From the IMG/VR virus record IMGVR_UViG_3300043446_002599, positions 1 to 20,920 of that record: DNA of 20,920 nt; one strand, written 5' to 3'. The notes beneath the pieces were generated by a model, which saw only the letters and a program-made list of their open reading frames with translations, searched no databases and was not told the DNA's origin. Positions 7,260 through 16,632 of this stretch are shown piece by piece (the stretch's first letter is position 1; each line of letters starts with the position of its first letter). Made by a program: the position numbers and the translations under genes. This stretch comes from a virus.

Positions 7260-8171
7260 TCAATATGGGTTGTCGTATGCGCCGGACTTCATCATCATGG
7301 CTTTTCGGCGCGCGTATTCCTTCACACCAATGGGTTCGCCCCTATTCGGGCCCGAGTTCCAGACAATCGATCCGTCAACGGCTGCTTTTGCCTCGCCGGG
7401 CGTCAATTTCACGACGTTTGCACTCGTGTTTGACCCACCAGAGGACAGATCTCCGCCTCTGGAGACCGGTGCAGCCGGCGTTGCGCGACGCGAAGACTGT
7501 TTTTGAGGTGCGCCGTCGTCCGAAAACCCAAGTTTTTGGTCGATGAATGCAAAATACTGGTCAGAATCCGGCGCCAGACCTTCCGCTTCGGCTTCGTAAT
7601 GAGCCGCGATCAGCTTTTTGTTCTTAGAAGCATCGGTTACGAGATCTTGATGCTGTCTCAGATACTCTTGGCTGCGTGGTGAAAATTTGGAAATGTACGA
7701 TTCAACCGGATCTGCCGACGTTACGGGCGTTTCAGACCGAGTTTTCTCAAGGCTTTCCTTGCCTTCCTTAAGTTGCTTCAGCGTTGTCGTCACTTCCGCA
7801 AGGCGTTCGTTGGCCGTTACGGTGCCATCGACGTCGCCGCGTTCCATTGCATCCTTCAACTCACGCCGGATCGCATCGCGCTCGCTCTCCACAGCCATGA
7901 TTGACGAGGAGACAACATCCAATTCGCTTTGTGCGACCTTGGTTTGAGCCTCACGGGCCTGTCGCTCTGCAATCTCGGCCCGACGACGTGCTTCTTCTTT
8001 TTCCTTGCGTTCCGTCTGAAGTTTTGCTTCAAATTCTTTTACCTGAGCCCGAACGATCTCGACGGCATCGCTGTCCGACTTTGTTTCGGTCTGAGGTGTA
8101 GATTTCGCCGTGGTGGAAGTGGTGTCTTCCCCCTCGTCAATTTCTACTAAAAGTTCCTTATCGTCGTTCAT
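7260..8171 (-). CDS. Probable capsid scaffolding protein
   Basis: A 303-residue acidic protein lying upstream of the capsid genes. Residues 1-35 are acidic and disordered (NDDKELLVEIDEGEDTT). Residues about 40-150 form a long coiled coil rich in Glu, Lys, Arg and Ala (for example KLQTERKEKEEARRRAEIAE). The rest is Ser/Gly-rich with a basic C-terminal ARRKAMMMKSGAYDNPY. Long central coiled coils with a basic C-terminal capsid-binding tail are the usual build of scaffolding proteins, which guide procapsid assembly and then leave. The assignment is by architecture and synteny. The start ATG 8171 overlaps the stop of a possible 27-codon frame as ATGA. Confidence 0.78.
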   Translation of the reverse strand: MNDDKELLVEIDEGEDTTSTTAKSTPQTETKSDSDAVEIVRAQVKEFEAKLQTERKEKEEARRRAEIAERQAREAQTKVAQSELDVVSSSIMAVESERDAIRRELKDAMERGDVDGTVTANERLAEVTTTLKQLKEGKESLEKTRSETPVTSADPVESYISKFSPRSQEYLRQHQDLVTDASKNKKLIAAHYEAEAEGLAPDSDQYFAFIDQKLGFSDDGAPQKQSSRRATPAAPVSRGGDLSSGGSNTSANVVKLTPGEAKAAVDGSIVWNSGPNRGEPIGVKEYARRKAMMMKSGAYDNPY

Positions 8172-8251
8172 TTCTGCACCTTAAATAACCCTGGGATGGG
8201 TGCCGGCTTTTCTCCGCAAGGAAGCCGGTCTGAACCTTGAACCCACGCCAT
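8168..8251 (-). CDS. Possible 27-aa coupled ORF before the scaffold gene
   Basis: A short frame, MAWVQGSDRLPCGEKPAPIP to GLFKVQK, fills most of the gap between the GroES-like and scaffold genes and ends in an ATGA overlap with the scaffold start. Overlaps of this kind are usual in this operon, which is the main reason to list it. There is no strong ribosome-binding site and no known relative. The same DNA contains an inverted repeat (CCGGCTT to AAGCCGG, about 8211-8236), so the region may instead be an untranslated leader. Confidence 0.25.
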   Translation of the reverse strand: MAWVQGSDRLPCGEKPAPIPGLFKVQK

Positions 8252-8288
8252 CCGCCCAGAGGAGCCAAAGCGATGACGGCGCCAGAGA

Positions 8289-8681
8289 TCAGTAGACCAC
8301 ACCAGGGGAGGGAATAATGCCCTTGATGTGGACTTCCTCCAGCAGACGGCAGAGATGGCCGTTGAGCATGAAGGAGAACCCGTCTGAAACCCTAAAGAAG
8401 CACCACTGCCCGGCTTCAACATTCTGGCCGTGGAACTTGTTGTGCGCATCATCAACGAACGCGAGAGGGCCTTTCTTGAGCACCAGACCAACCTTGCCTT
8501 GGTACTTGTCCTCGCCGCGCGTCGTGTCCGAGAGATAAATACCCCCGGCGGTCTTCTCTGGGCGGATGTAGATGCCAACCAAGATCTGGTTGTGCAGCAC
8601 TTCCACCTTGCTCAAGTCGCCCACTTTCTCGCGGATTTCATGAGCTGGATCGTATTTGTGAAGCTTAATAGGTGTCGTCAT
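8289..8681 (-). CDS. Phage GroES-like co-chaperonin (Cpn10)
   Basis: A 130-residue protein with the Cpn10 fold signature: VEVLHNQILVGIYIRP, then KTAGGIYLSDTTRGEDKY (43-60), which matches the mobile loop and following strand of GroES, then YQGKVGLVLKKGP and GQWCFFRVSDGFSFMLNG. The C-terminus LCRLLEEVHIKGIIPSPGVVY replaces the usual GroES end. Phage Cpn10 proteins such as T4 Gp31 cap host GroEL, in T4 to fold a capsid protein too large or awkward for GroES. Its place among head genes agrees with that. I chose ATG 8681, not the upstream in-frame start, because AGGT lies 4 bases before it and 17 bases separate it from the previous stop. Confidence 0.88.
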   Translation of the reverse strand: MTTPIKLHKYDPAHEIREKVGDLSKVEVLHNQILVGIYIRPEKTAGGIYLSDTTRGEDKYQGKVGLVLKKGPLAFVDDAHNKFHGQNVEAGQWCFFRVSDGFSFMLNGHLCRLLEEVHIKGIIPSPGVVY

Positions 8682-8698
8682 GTTTACCTTGGGTGAGG

Positions 8699-9169
8699 TT
8701 AGCAGCCCCATGCCCTGCGAGCTTTACGCAACCGACTATCGGGATCTTTCGCAGCACCTGGGAATTGCTTCATTTGCCCTGCGGAACGCGCACAGAACGA
8801 CTTATGCCGAGGGTTGTCGGTATCTTTTGAAGGCGGTTTCAATGTTCCGCCTGTCTCTGCGTGGTAGGAAGCGCGCCCCTTGGCGTTCAACCCACCTTCT
8901 GGATTCTTGCCTTCAGCTCGGGTCCAGGCCGGGGTTTTGCCGCCCGAAGCCCGCTCAGGACGATCAAGCCGGCTCTTCGCAGTCTTCGCAGACTCACGGA
9001 ACGCCTCAGCCGTCGGCGCACCCTCTTGCCCGGGCTTCCGCATCCGCTCACCCGAACCCTCAGCGATCCGTTCGCGCTTGGCGTGGATGTTCTCATAGAG
9101 ACCACCACCGTAGCGCTTGGACGCCAGTTCACGGGCCGTGCAGCACGAGCCTTTATACGGATGCGCCAT
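8699..9169 (-). CDS. Basic phage protein, DUF6321-like
   Basis: A 156-residue basic protein. The C-terminal half contains AWTRAEGKNPEGGLNAKGRA, then ETGGTLKPPSKDTDNPRHKSF and CARSAGQMKQFPGAAKDPDS, ending with a C-terminal RKARRAWGC. This block is a conserved phage domain of unknown function which I believe is DUF6321; the number should be confirmed. The N-terminus (MAHPYKGSCCTARELASKRY) has a CC pair. No enzymatic motif is visible. The start at 9169 shares a base with the preceding stop (TGATG), so coupled translation is likely. It lies just before the GroES-like gene. Confidence 0.72.
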   Translation of the reverse strand: MAHPYKGSCCTARELASKRYGGGLYENIHAKRERIAEGSGERMRKPGQEGAPTAEAFRESAKTAKSRLDRPERASGGKTPAWTRAEGKNPEGGLNAKGRASYHAETGGTLKPPSKDTDNPRHKSFCARSAGQMKQFPGAAKDPDSRLRKARRAWGC

Positions 9170-9363
9170 CAGCTATTCGCCTCTCGCTCAATGTCCCGAA
9201 TCCACTCTTTAACCTGTTGAAGCGTACGGATCTGGCCAACCCGGTAGCGATATTCCGGGAAATCCTTGGCCATTCCTTCTACGAGATCTTCGGCAAGCCT
9301 CTTCCACTCATCGTCGATGAGCCTGCCGAGTTCTCTCGCAACCGCTGCTTCGTAGGCGTTCAC
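9169..9363 (-). CDS. Small helical unknown protein, 64 aa
   Basis: A 64-residue protein, mostly helical and acidic/basic mixed: NAYEAAVARELGRLIDDEWK, then RLAEDLVEGMAKDFPEYRYR and VGQIRTLQQVKEWIRDIERE. It starts at GTG 9363, two bases after the stop of the 349-residue gene, and its TGA overlaps the next ATG as TGATG. Small helical proteins of this shape are common in podovirus head operons between portal and scaffold genes. Function unknown. Confidence 0.72.
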   Translation of the reverse strand: MNAYEAAVARELGRLIDDEWKRLAEDLVEGMAKDFPEYRYRVGQIRTLQQVKEWIRDIEREANS

Positions 9364-9365
9364 AG

Positions 9366-10934
<1,569 letters not shown>

Positions 10935-10938
<4 letters not shown>

Positions 10939-13037
10939 GACTTACTTCCGGGATTTCGAGGCGTTGTAAAATCTTTGCCAATGATTTTTTCTGCCATTGG
11001 TGCGGATTCAGGGTGAACAGCCATCGTTCTCGCCAAATCAACCATGGCCAGCATGCGCTTCTCTGCGCGGTCCTTGTCCTTGTCCTGAAGCTCAGCGGCC
11101 TTGATAGCCGCGCGGGTCTTCAGTTCGTCCATTTTTGCCGCGGCTTGCATTTTCACGTTCAACAACATCGGATCTTCTTGAGGCGGTGCCGGCATCTGAG
11201 GCGGCGCAAACAAGCCTTCCGTGTCGTCAAACCCGATGATCTTCAGCACCTGCTCATCAACCGCCCGTGCGTCGTACAGTTGTGGGTTGGCAGCCTGCAA
11301 CTGTTTCAAAGCCATGCCTTTCATCAACCGATGGACATGACTAGGAGTATTTGGATCGGCAACAGGGTTGATGCCGTACGTGTTGAGAGCCTTGGTGAAA
11401 CTCTCTTGATCCCACGGCGTCGAGGGGTTACGGTTCCCCCGCCAGAATGCTTCCGGTTCATCGCGGAACAAATCCGACAGCAACTCAAACTCTTCGCTCT
11501 GAGCCTGATGTAAATTCTTATGGATCGCGCTCTCGACCTTCGTGGCCTGTTCGATCATCGCGATCGTGGTGCCAACGGGAGCATCCTGCTTCCCTTCGCC
11601 GACCTTCATCTCCGTGATACCGGCAACCCTTCTGGTCGCTTCCGTCACCTTGTCCATCATGCCCAACAGACCGGGCGTGACGTCCTTATACGGCAACGGC
11701 ATCACCATGTTGTTGATCGGCTGGCCCTGCGTATCAACCACGACACCGGCACCGGCAGGAACGCGCATTTCGTTCGTCTGCTGTCTCGCGGCGATCTTAG
11801 CCACCAGGAAGCCGGGAAAGTTCGCGAACATACCGGCGTCGAGAGCCTCGCGCCAAGCCGCCGTCAGGGCAGCGGTCGAATTGCCAAGTAGATGAAGCAG
11901 CCCCCAGCCATAGAAGCCAAAGCCACGAATATAAGGGTAATGAACGAACGTCGTACGAACGTCGCAGTCCTCATCGTCTTCTCGCCAGTTCCGACGGAGT
12001 TCCAGAACTTCACGGCTATCCTTGTCGATCGTCACCCGGTACGGGAGCGGCAGCCCCTTACCTTTGAACTGTCTTGGCGCAAACTGCGGCAGATCCAACT
12101 CACAATAACACTCGTACAGCGTGTGGTCCTTGTCCTCGGGGCGCTGGCTATCAAGGTTAATGCCCTCGATCGAGGCTTCTTTCCTCTCCACCGCGTCAAA
12201 CTGCGGATTGGGCGGCAGGCTCCCGACGTCACGATAGACCCCGAGCACTTTCATCCGCTTCATCACACTGGACCGCATCCTGATCCGATGCGTGATCCGT
12301 CCAGCGTTCCGAATGTCAGTTGCAGCGTTGTTGACGATCAGATCCTCAGCGTCTACGCTCTCCGATACCGGCCTACGCCGCATCGGGTCCATGTAGACCT
12401 TCTTGAACCCCGATCCGCCGAACACCGTCATCAGCAGCAGCCGGTCGGTGTCCGGGTAATACTCTCTTGCCTTTTTTGTGAGATACCAGTTGAAATCTTT
12501 CTCAAGATCCTCAGCCAGCTTGTCCCGCTTGATTGTACGCTTGCCCATATCCTGGACCTTCACCGGGCCCGCCGCAGGCAACAGTTCCGCTCGCGCGTTG
12601 CTCCAGGCCATCAGTACAGCCTCAAGCAACATCGGATGCCGTACCGTCGCCATGCCCTCGACCGGTGCCGAGGTGTTCCCGACGTCGCCCTTGGCGTCCT
12701 CAAGCTTCAGAGCAAGCAGATCCATGCCCTTGGCACGCACCGCGACCCACTCTTCACGGCTCTGGAGATCCGCCTCGATCGCCTCCAAGACATCATTCGC
12801 GATCTTCCCCAGATCCGCCGGGGCCATCCGTTCCGCGAGGTTGTCCTCAAAACTCGACGACTTTTTTTCTTCCTGCGGGTTGAGATCAACCGTTACGCTG
12901 CCATCCGGCAACTCAACGACAATCGTGTCAGGGTTCACCTCGGCCCCTTCCATGGAGCCTTCCATCTCAATCTCGACGCCCTCAGCCTGCGGTTCAGGCT
13001 TGCGTCCCATGACATTGTGCAGGTTCCAAATAGCCAT
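10935..13037 (-). CDS. Portal protein, podovirus/P22-like
   Basis: A 700-residue protein forming the dodecameric ring through which DNA enters the head. Recognisable blocks are EGMATVRHPMLLEAVLMAWS near residue 130, an RVPAGAGVVVDTQGQPINNM stretch around 455-475, PLPYKDVTPGLLGMMDKVTE, and VGEGKQDAPVGTTIAMIEQA typical of this portal family. The length agrees with P22-type portals. I start at ATG 13037, not the in-frame codon at 13115, because it overlaps the upstream stop (TGATG), has GGAG about 12 bases before it and avoids a 79-base overlap. It follows terL and one small gene, the classical order. The C-terminal part is Ala/Lys/Asp-rich and helical, fitting the barrel. Confidence 0.9.
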
Positions 13038-13300
13038 CAGTGCACAATCTCCGCTCTCTCCATCAGGACCATTCCATACAATTGGACGGGTCCAGGGTGT
13101 CCCTTCGGCATCCAACGGCCATCATGACGATGCGCCGGAACAGGCATCCACCCGCTCTTTACCAATTTCTCAATCCGTTCCCGATCTTCTGACGATCCAT
13201 CGTACGCCCGGAACCAACCGTAAATCGTTCCAACCGGCGGATCCCACGGTCTCAGCAAGAACGGATTGTCGTCGTCCTCAATCTCCAACCGTTTCGTCAT
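13037..13300 (-). CDS. Small protein between terL and portal, 87 aa
   Basis: An 87-residue protein (MTKRLEIEDDDNPFLLRPWD start) with PPVGTIYGWFRAYDG, SGWMPVPAHRHDG (49-61) and GMVLMERAE (76-84). It appears to be a short paralogue of the central part of the 175-residue protein at 6722-7249. It overlaps the terL end by four bases (ATGA) and the portal start by one (TGATG), so it is translated with both. No known domain. A role in connector or packaging assembly is possible from its position only. Confidence 0.75.
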   Translation of the reverse strand: MTKRLEIEDDDNPFLLRPWDPPVGTIYGWFRAYDGSSEDRERIEKLVKSGWMPVPAHRHDGRWMPKGHPGPVQLYGMVLMERAEIVH

Positions 13301-14949
13301 GCCGGGTAAAGCGGCCCCGACCGCCGTCTGTACTGTCGAGACTCTTGATCCGCATACTCGATCTCGTGCCGATGCACGATCAGACCAGCCTCTCGCAAGA
13401 ACTTCATTGCCTGCGTCGCGCTATCCGTCAGATCCTTGTAGCGGCCCCTTGGAAAGCTCTGCATCTCGTCCATGACCATATCGGCCCAATCGCGATCTGG
13501 GGCATACACCAGCAACTGGCTGAACACCGGCTGTACCGCGTGCGCCCGAGCCACCTTGTCACCGTTCGGTTGCACAACCTGGACGTTCCAGCCCTCGGTT
13601 CCATGCAACCGTTGGATCTCTTGCACCGCCGTCAGGCCCGATGCCTTGCCTTCGATGATCAACTTGTCAGCTTTGTACCGCCGGCACGTCCATGCCAGCC
13701 ACTCGACCAGGCCCCACGATGGTTTCGTCCGGGCCTCGAACTCAGCGGTGCTCTCGTTGAACTTGCGCGGTTCGTACTTCCCGTGCATCGCCAGGAACTT
13801 ACGCCAAGCGTAGATCAGTACAATTCGTGGCGCACCATTCTCTCGCCACAGGCCCCAGACCGTGCAGGCGCTGGGGTCGTTGCTTTCCTTCTCCGTGTAG
13901 GCCGTATCCGCCGAGACCAGGACGAACTCCAACGGCGGGTAGGCGTCGTCAGCCCACAGTTGCCACCAATCGCGTTGGAAAATACCACCGCCCCGAGGTG
14001 CTGGGCTCTGCTGGTACTGGCCAGCGTAAGCATATGGGCCCAACGACGATTGCAGTTCCGCCACGACCGGCGGTGGGAACCGTTCCGGCCACGCCAACTC
14101 GCGGTCTTCCGATCGAGGATCAGTCCAGCCGATCGACGTGCTGCAATGCCGGCCGGGGTCGTATTCCATTGGGATCATCAGATGCGTGTAGCCTAGCCCT
14201 TCCGACAGGATCGTGCCGCTGACGTCGGCCTCGTGCACCCGCTGCATGATCACGATGATCGCCGACCGTTCCATGTCATTGAGACGGTTCGACAAAGCTT
14301 CCCGGAACCACCGGACCGTTTCACCGCGCACCGCGTCGGATTCGGACTCTTTGACCGAATGCGGGTCGTCGAGAATGACCAGGTCACCGCGCTCACCAGT
14401 ACCGACGCCTCCGACCGATGTCGCCAAAGCGCTGCCGGTCTTTGAGTTCGTGATCTTCGTCTCGCCGACCTTCTTAAGCTCAAAGCGATCGCCGTACAGC
14501 TCGCGATATTGCGGCGACATCATCAGGTCGCGGAGCTTGGCATTGTCGCGCTCGGTGAGGCTCGCAGCGTACGAAAACTTAAGCATTCGCAGGTGCGGTC
14601 TGGAGGCCGGCCCCCACAGCCAGGCCGGGAAGAAGACGTTGCACAAGAGGCTCTTGCTAAAGCCAGGCGGGACGTTAATGAGCAGGCGATTGACCTGTCC
14701 AGCAGCAACGGCTTCAAGGTGCACACAGATCGCGTGCATCGCCCAGCCTTCGACGAGCGGCGTCTCGGGCTCAAGCACTGGCCAGAAATACCGCACGAAC
14801 TCGTACAGGCTGTCGCGATGGCGGTACATCTGCACCCGCCGGCGCTGTTCGGCCTCCAGCAGATCAAGCTTGGCGCGCTTCTCGGCGCCGATACTCGGCT
14901 GTGGTGCGCGTGATGTTGCCTGTCGATCAACTGTCATACACATTCGCAT
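13297..14949 (-). CDS. terL: Terminase large subunit
   Basis: The packaging motor ATPase and nuclease, 550 residues from ATG 14949. The ATPase domain has a Walker A-like loop VPPGFSKS (93-100, with Lys-Ser), a Walker B LVILDDPH (190-197) and the coupling motif VIMQR (233-237). The RNase H-like nuclease domain has SADTA (Asp348), IIEGK (Glu433) and YKDLTDS (Asp506/Asp509) as candidate metal ligands. All key residues appear intact. An in-frame TTG at 14973 and ATGs at 14943 and 14937 are alternative starts; none has a strong ribosome-binding site. Its small subunit lies not directly upstream but beyond an oppositely oriented three-gene cassette, which is unusual. The stop overlaps the next gene as ATGA. 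Confidence 0.95.
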   Translation of the reverse strand: MRMCMTVDRQATSRAPQPSIGAEKRAKLDLLEAEQRRRVQMYRHRDSLYEFVRYFWPVLEPETPLVEGWAMHAICVHLEAVAAGQVNRLLINVPPGFSKSLLCNVFFPAWLWGPASRPHLRMLKFSYAASLTERDNAKLRDLMMSPQYRELYGDRFELKKVGETKITNSKTGSALATSVGGVGTGERGDLVILDDPHSVKESESDAVRGETVRWFREALSNRLNDMERSAIIVIMQRVHEADVSGTILSEGLGYTHLMIPMEYDPGRHCSTSIGWTDPRSEDRELAWPERFPPPVVAELQSSLGPYAYAGQYQQSPAPRGGGIFQRDWWQLWADDAYPPLEFVLVSADTAYTEKESNDPSACTVWGLWRENGAPRIVLIYAWRKFLAMHGKYEPRKFNESTAEFEARTKPSWGLVEWLAWTCRRYKADKLIIEGKASGLTAVQEIQRLHGTEGWNVQVVQPNGDKVARAHAVQPVFSQLLVYAPDRDWADMVMDEMQSFPRGRYKDLTDSATQAMKFLREAGLIVHRHEIEYADQESRQYRRRSGPLYPA

Positions 14950-15011
14950 AATCTTTATTATGGAAAACGGCAACTGAACTTTGTTATTGACACTCGTTTA
15001 GTGATTTGCAT

Positions 15012-15026
15012 GCGACGCTTTGCCGC
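15012..15026. promoter_or_regulatory. Operator-like inverted repeat, copy 1
   Basis: GCGAC-GCTTT-GCCGC, an inverted repeat with one mismatch, inside a 17-base segment (TGCGACGCTTTGYCGCG) found again at 18671-18687. It sits 22 bases before the -35 box of the cassette promoter, in the divergent gap between terL and the cassette. Probably a regulator-binding site for one or both directions. Seen in sequence; function inferred. Confidence 0.6.
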
Positions 15027-15048
15027 GTGAATAAATCATCTCGGGCGC

Positions 15049-15077
15049 TTGACATGCACTACAGTGTGTGCGATATT
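15049..15077 (+). promoter_or_regulatory. Cassette promoter between terL and terS
   Basis: TTGACA, a 17-base spacer, then GATATT: a consensus -35 and a good -10 with ideal spacing. The spacer carries TGCACTACAGTGTGTGC, an imperfect palindrome matching the spacer of the ArdC promoter at 18700-18729. The rest of the 14950-15123 gap holds the inverted repeat at 15012-15026 and a 46-base leader. The minus-strand signals for terL in this gap are not clear. Confidence 0.75.
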
Positions 15078-15123
15078 GAGATCGTCACGGCGCGATAGAC
15101 GCCAAACAACATGGAGAGATACG

Positions 15124-15414
15124 ATGACGGAGATTACAATCCACGGACTTAAATTTATCGTTGAGGCGAGCGGCTTTTGTCACGCAGAAGCAGATCAAGA
15201 CGCAGGCATCGAGGCGATTTCGGCCCACCTCGATGAGATGGATAAAAGCGACGTCGCCGCCGCTCACGCGGATGGAATAGCCTGGATCGACGGTGATTTG
15301 TTTGGAGATCGGCCTGCAATCTTCGGCATGTTGGAATGCGTCGGCCACGCAGAGGCGACGCTTGGCTGGCACAACCCAAGCGCGGCCGGGTTTATGGTGT
15401 CAGCGATACGATAA
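15124..15414 (+). CDS. Cassette gene 1: acidic unknown protein, 96 aa
   Basis: A 96-residue acidic protein, MTEITIHGLKFIVEASGFCH and onward, with many Asp/Glu and few basic residues, no membrane segment and no motif that I recognise. I chose ATG 15124 because GGAGA lies 6 bases upstream within the ACATGG leader shared by other plus-strand genes; the longer in-frame start at 15049 lies inside the -35 box of the promoter. It is the first gene of a cassette reading against terS and terL. Small acidic proteins in early phage cassettes are often inhibitors of host systems, but no specific activity can be assigned. Confidence 0.78.
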   Translation: MTEITIHGLKFIVEASGFCHAEADQDAGIEAISAHLDEMDKSDVAAAHADGIAWIDGDLFGDRPAIFGMLECVGHAEATLGWHNPSAAGFMVSAIR

Positions 15415-15431
15415 CTTCAACGAGGCACCCA

Positions 15432-15524
15432 ATGTCAGACCGCTACTTTTGGCTCGCCGGCAACTTGTTCTTCACCTGCCTGATGTCTTTCGTTCTTACC
15501 ACAGTGCTCTGCGCGATATTCTAA
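15432..15524 (+). CDS. Cassette gene 2: small membrane protein, 30 aa
   Basis: A short frame from ATG 15432 to TAA 15524. After the N-terminal MSDRYFW, nearly all of the peptide is hydrophobic: LAGNLFFTCLMSFVLTTVLC, ending AIF. This predicts one transmembrane helix. The gene begins 17 bases after cassette gene 1 and has only a weak ribosome-binding site (GAGGCA). It could alter the membrane or be an accessory to its neighbours; a holin role is unlikely on size alone. Real status is supported by placement between two expressed genes and by the tandem hairpins that follow. Confidence 0.55.
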   Translation: MSDRYFWLAGNLFFTCLMSFVLTTVLCAIF

Positions 15525-15531
15525 GGCCGAA

Positions 15532-15565
15532 ACGCCCTTCGGGGCGTCCTAGCGTAAGGCGCTAG
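15532..15565 (+). terminator. Tandem hairpins after cassette gene 2
   Basis: Two perfect 6-bp stems: ACGCCC-TTCG-GGGCGT (15532-15547) and CTAGCG-TAAGG-CGCTAG (15549-15565). Neither has a T-tract, so they are likelier to be processing or partial-attenuation elements between cassette genes 2 and 3 than full terminators. They occupy most of the 84-base gap. Confidence 0.5.
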
Positions 15566-15608
15566 CTGATGAGGCCAGAAACTCACGGATAGACATGGAG
15601 GTAGAACT

Positions 15609-15863
15609 ATGATCCACACTTTCACCCTCAGCATTGAGCCGATTGAAGGTCCAACGTTCCAATACGGGTTCCATCTTGGAACAGACCTCGCGCTCGCAAA
15701 AAAGATCGTCGAGGAGAAGTTCCAAGCGCGCAACGATAGCAGCTATGTCGCAGACTTGGACGGCCGCACGATGCGTACGAGGACGATGGCACTCATTCGC
15801 AATAATAAGATCGTCGATGTTTACGACGGTCAATGGGCAAGCGAATGGAATCCTGAAATGTAA
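15609..15863 (+). CDS. Cassette gene 3: unknown protein, 84 aa
   Basis: An 84-residue protein, MIHTFTLSIEPIEGPTFQYG and onward, with a likely beta-alpha-beta arrangement: a strand at 2-10, a helix about 25-40 (DLALAKKIVEEKFQ), then strands in TRTMALIRNNKIVDVYDG. It ends ASEWNPEM. No domain is recognised. The ribosome-binding site is strong: ACATGGAGG, a version of the shared leader. A clear intrinsic terminator begins seven bases after the stop, so it is the last gene of the cassette. The small size, own transcription unit and position inside the packaging module are moron-like. Confidence 0.78.
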   Translation: MIHTFTLSIEPIEGPTFQYGFHLGTDLALAKKIVEEKFQARNDSSYVADLDGRTMRTRTMALIRNNKIVDVYDGQWASEWNPEM

Positions 15864-15869
15864 ACCCAG

Positions 15870-15891
15870 CCCCGCTTCGGCGGGGTTTTTT
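15870..15891 (+). terminator. Intrinsic terminator of the cassette
   Basis: CCCCGC-TTCG-GCGGGG followed by six T (15886-15891). A perfect stem with a UUCG loop and T-tract is a textbook rho-independent terminator for plus-strand transcripts. It would keep cassette transcription from running antisense into terS. Confidence 0.9.
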
Positions 15892-15917
15892 CTTGCCGGT
15901 CATCTATCCGGACAAAT

Positions 15918-15978
15918 CGGTTTGCGGATCGCCAAATTTGTGCACTGTGGGTGTGCTTTTTGGCCGATTTGCAAACCG
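15918..15978. repeat. Long imperfect inverted repeat beside terS
   Basis: Arms 15918-15936 and 15959-15978 pair over about 19 positions, starting CGGTTTGC with GCAAACCG, with two G-T pairs and one bulge; inner GCAC/GTGC (15942-15945 and 15953-15956) can extend the fold. It lies in the 184-base gap between the stops of cassette gene 3 and terS. The gap holds no gene otherwise. It may terminate the terS transcript, or be a terminase recognition (pac) element. Structure seen; role inferred. Confidence 0.55.
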
Positions 15979-16047
15979 GGCAAAGAAGCGGCAATTGACG
16001 GAAAGCAAAATTATTTCTATCGGCCCGCGAGCGTTTGTGAAAATATT

Positions 16048-16632
16048 CTACTCAGGGGGTTGTACCTCTGGATTTATTTTGCTTTCGGCGTCATCTTCCG
16101 CGCCATCAAAAGAATTTAATTCCTCCGGCTCGACCGTTTCAGCAGTCAACTCGAGCAGTTCGCCGGCCGTTTCGCGTATCTGGGCCAGCAATTCAGCGTC
16201 CGACAATTTCCGGACGTCGGCAGTGATGTCGATCTGTTTTTTCTCGACGAAGAGCCCGACCTCTCGGCCCAGCAATTCTAGCGACCTGGCTGCGACCGCT
16301 CCGTCATATCGGTATTCGAGACCGTCAGAGCGCGTCTGAACCGGGCGTTCAGCTAAAGCGATCTCACAATTTTTCACAAGTTTGTCGATAACCCATTGAC
16401 GAGACAGCTCAAATTTCGTGCTCACTGCAACAAATGCACGCTTTTCGGCTTCTGCGCGGGCCACCAAGATTTCGTCAATGCGGGCTCTAATATGTGCTTT
16501 TCTAGCCAACATGCTTGCAGAGCTTCGGCGATCATTGCTGAAGCCTGCTTCTTTATATGCCTTCCCCTGATGCCAACCTTTGGCTAATAGCTGCGCATAA
16601 GCCTCATGCCTGGCGTTTTGAAGCGCTGGCAT
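16048..16632 (-). CDS. terS: Terminase small subunit
   Basis: A 194-residue protein. The N-terminus (about 5-55) contains a helix-turn-helix of terminase small subunit type: AYAQLLAKGWHQGKAYKEAG, then RSSASMLARKAHIRARIDEI, where Leu-Ala-Arg-x-x-x-I-R-x-R-I is the common pattern. The middle contains DGAVAARSLELLGREVGLFV, a known feature of this family, and the C-terminus is acidic (VEPEELNSFDGAEDDAES). In the holoterminase it recognises phage DNA at pac or cos and loads it on TerL. It overlaps the upstream gene by 29 bases. TerL is on the same strand but about 1.1 kb downstream, beyond the antiparallel cassette. Confidence 0.88.
   Translation of the reverse strand: MPALQNARHEAYAQLLAKGWHQGKAYKEAGFSNDRRSSASMLARKAHIRARIDEILVARAEAEKRAFVAVSTKFELSRQWVIDKLVKNCEIALAERPVQTRSDGLEYRYDGAVAARSLELLGREVGLFVEKKQIDITADVRKLSDAELLAQIRETAGELLELTAETVEPEELNSFDGAEDDAESKINPEVQPPE

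Noticed and set aside
11892-14196. Long plus-strand open frames (411 and 572 codons)
   Set aside because: Antisense to portal and terL, whose motifs are intact; no ribosome-binding sites or known domains.
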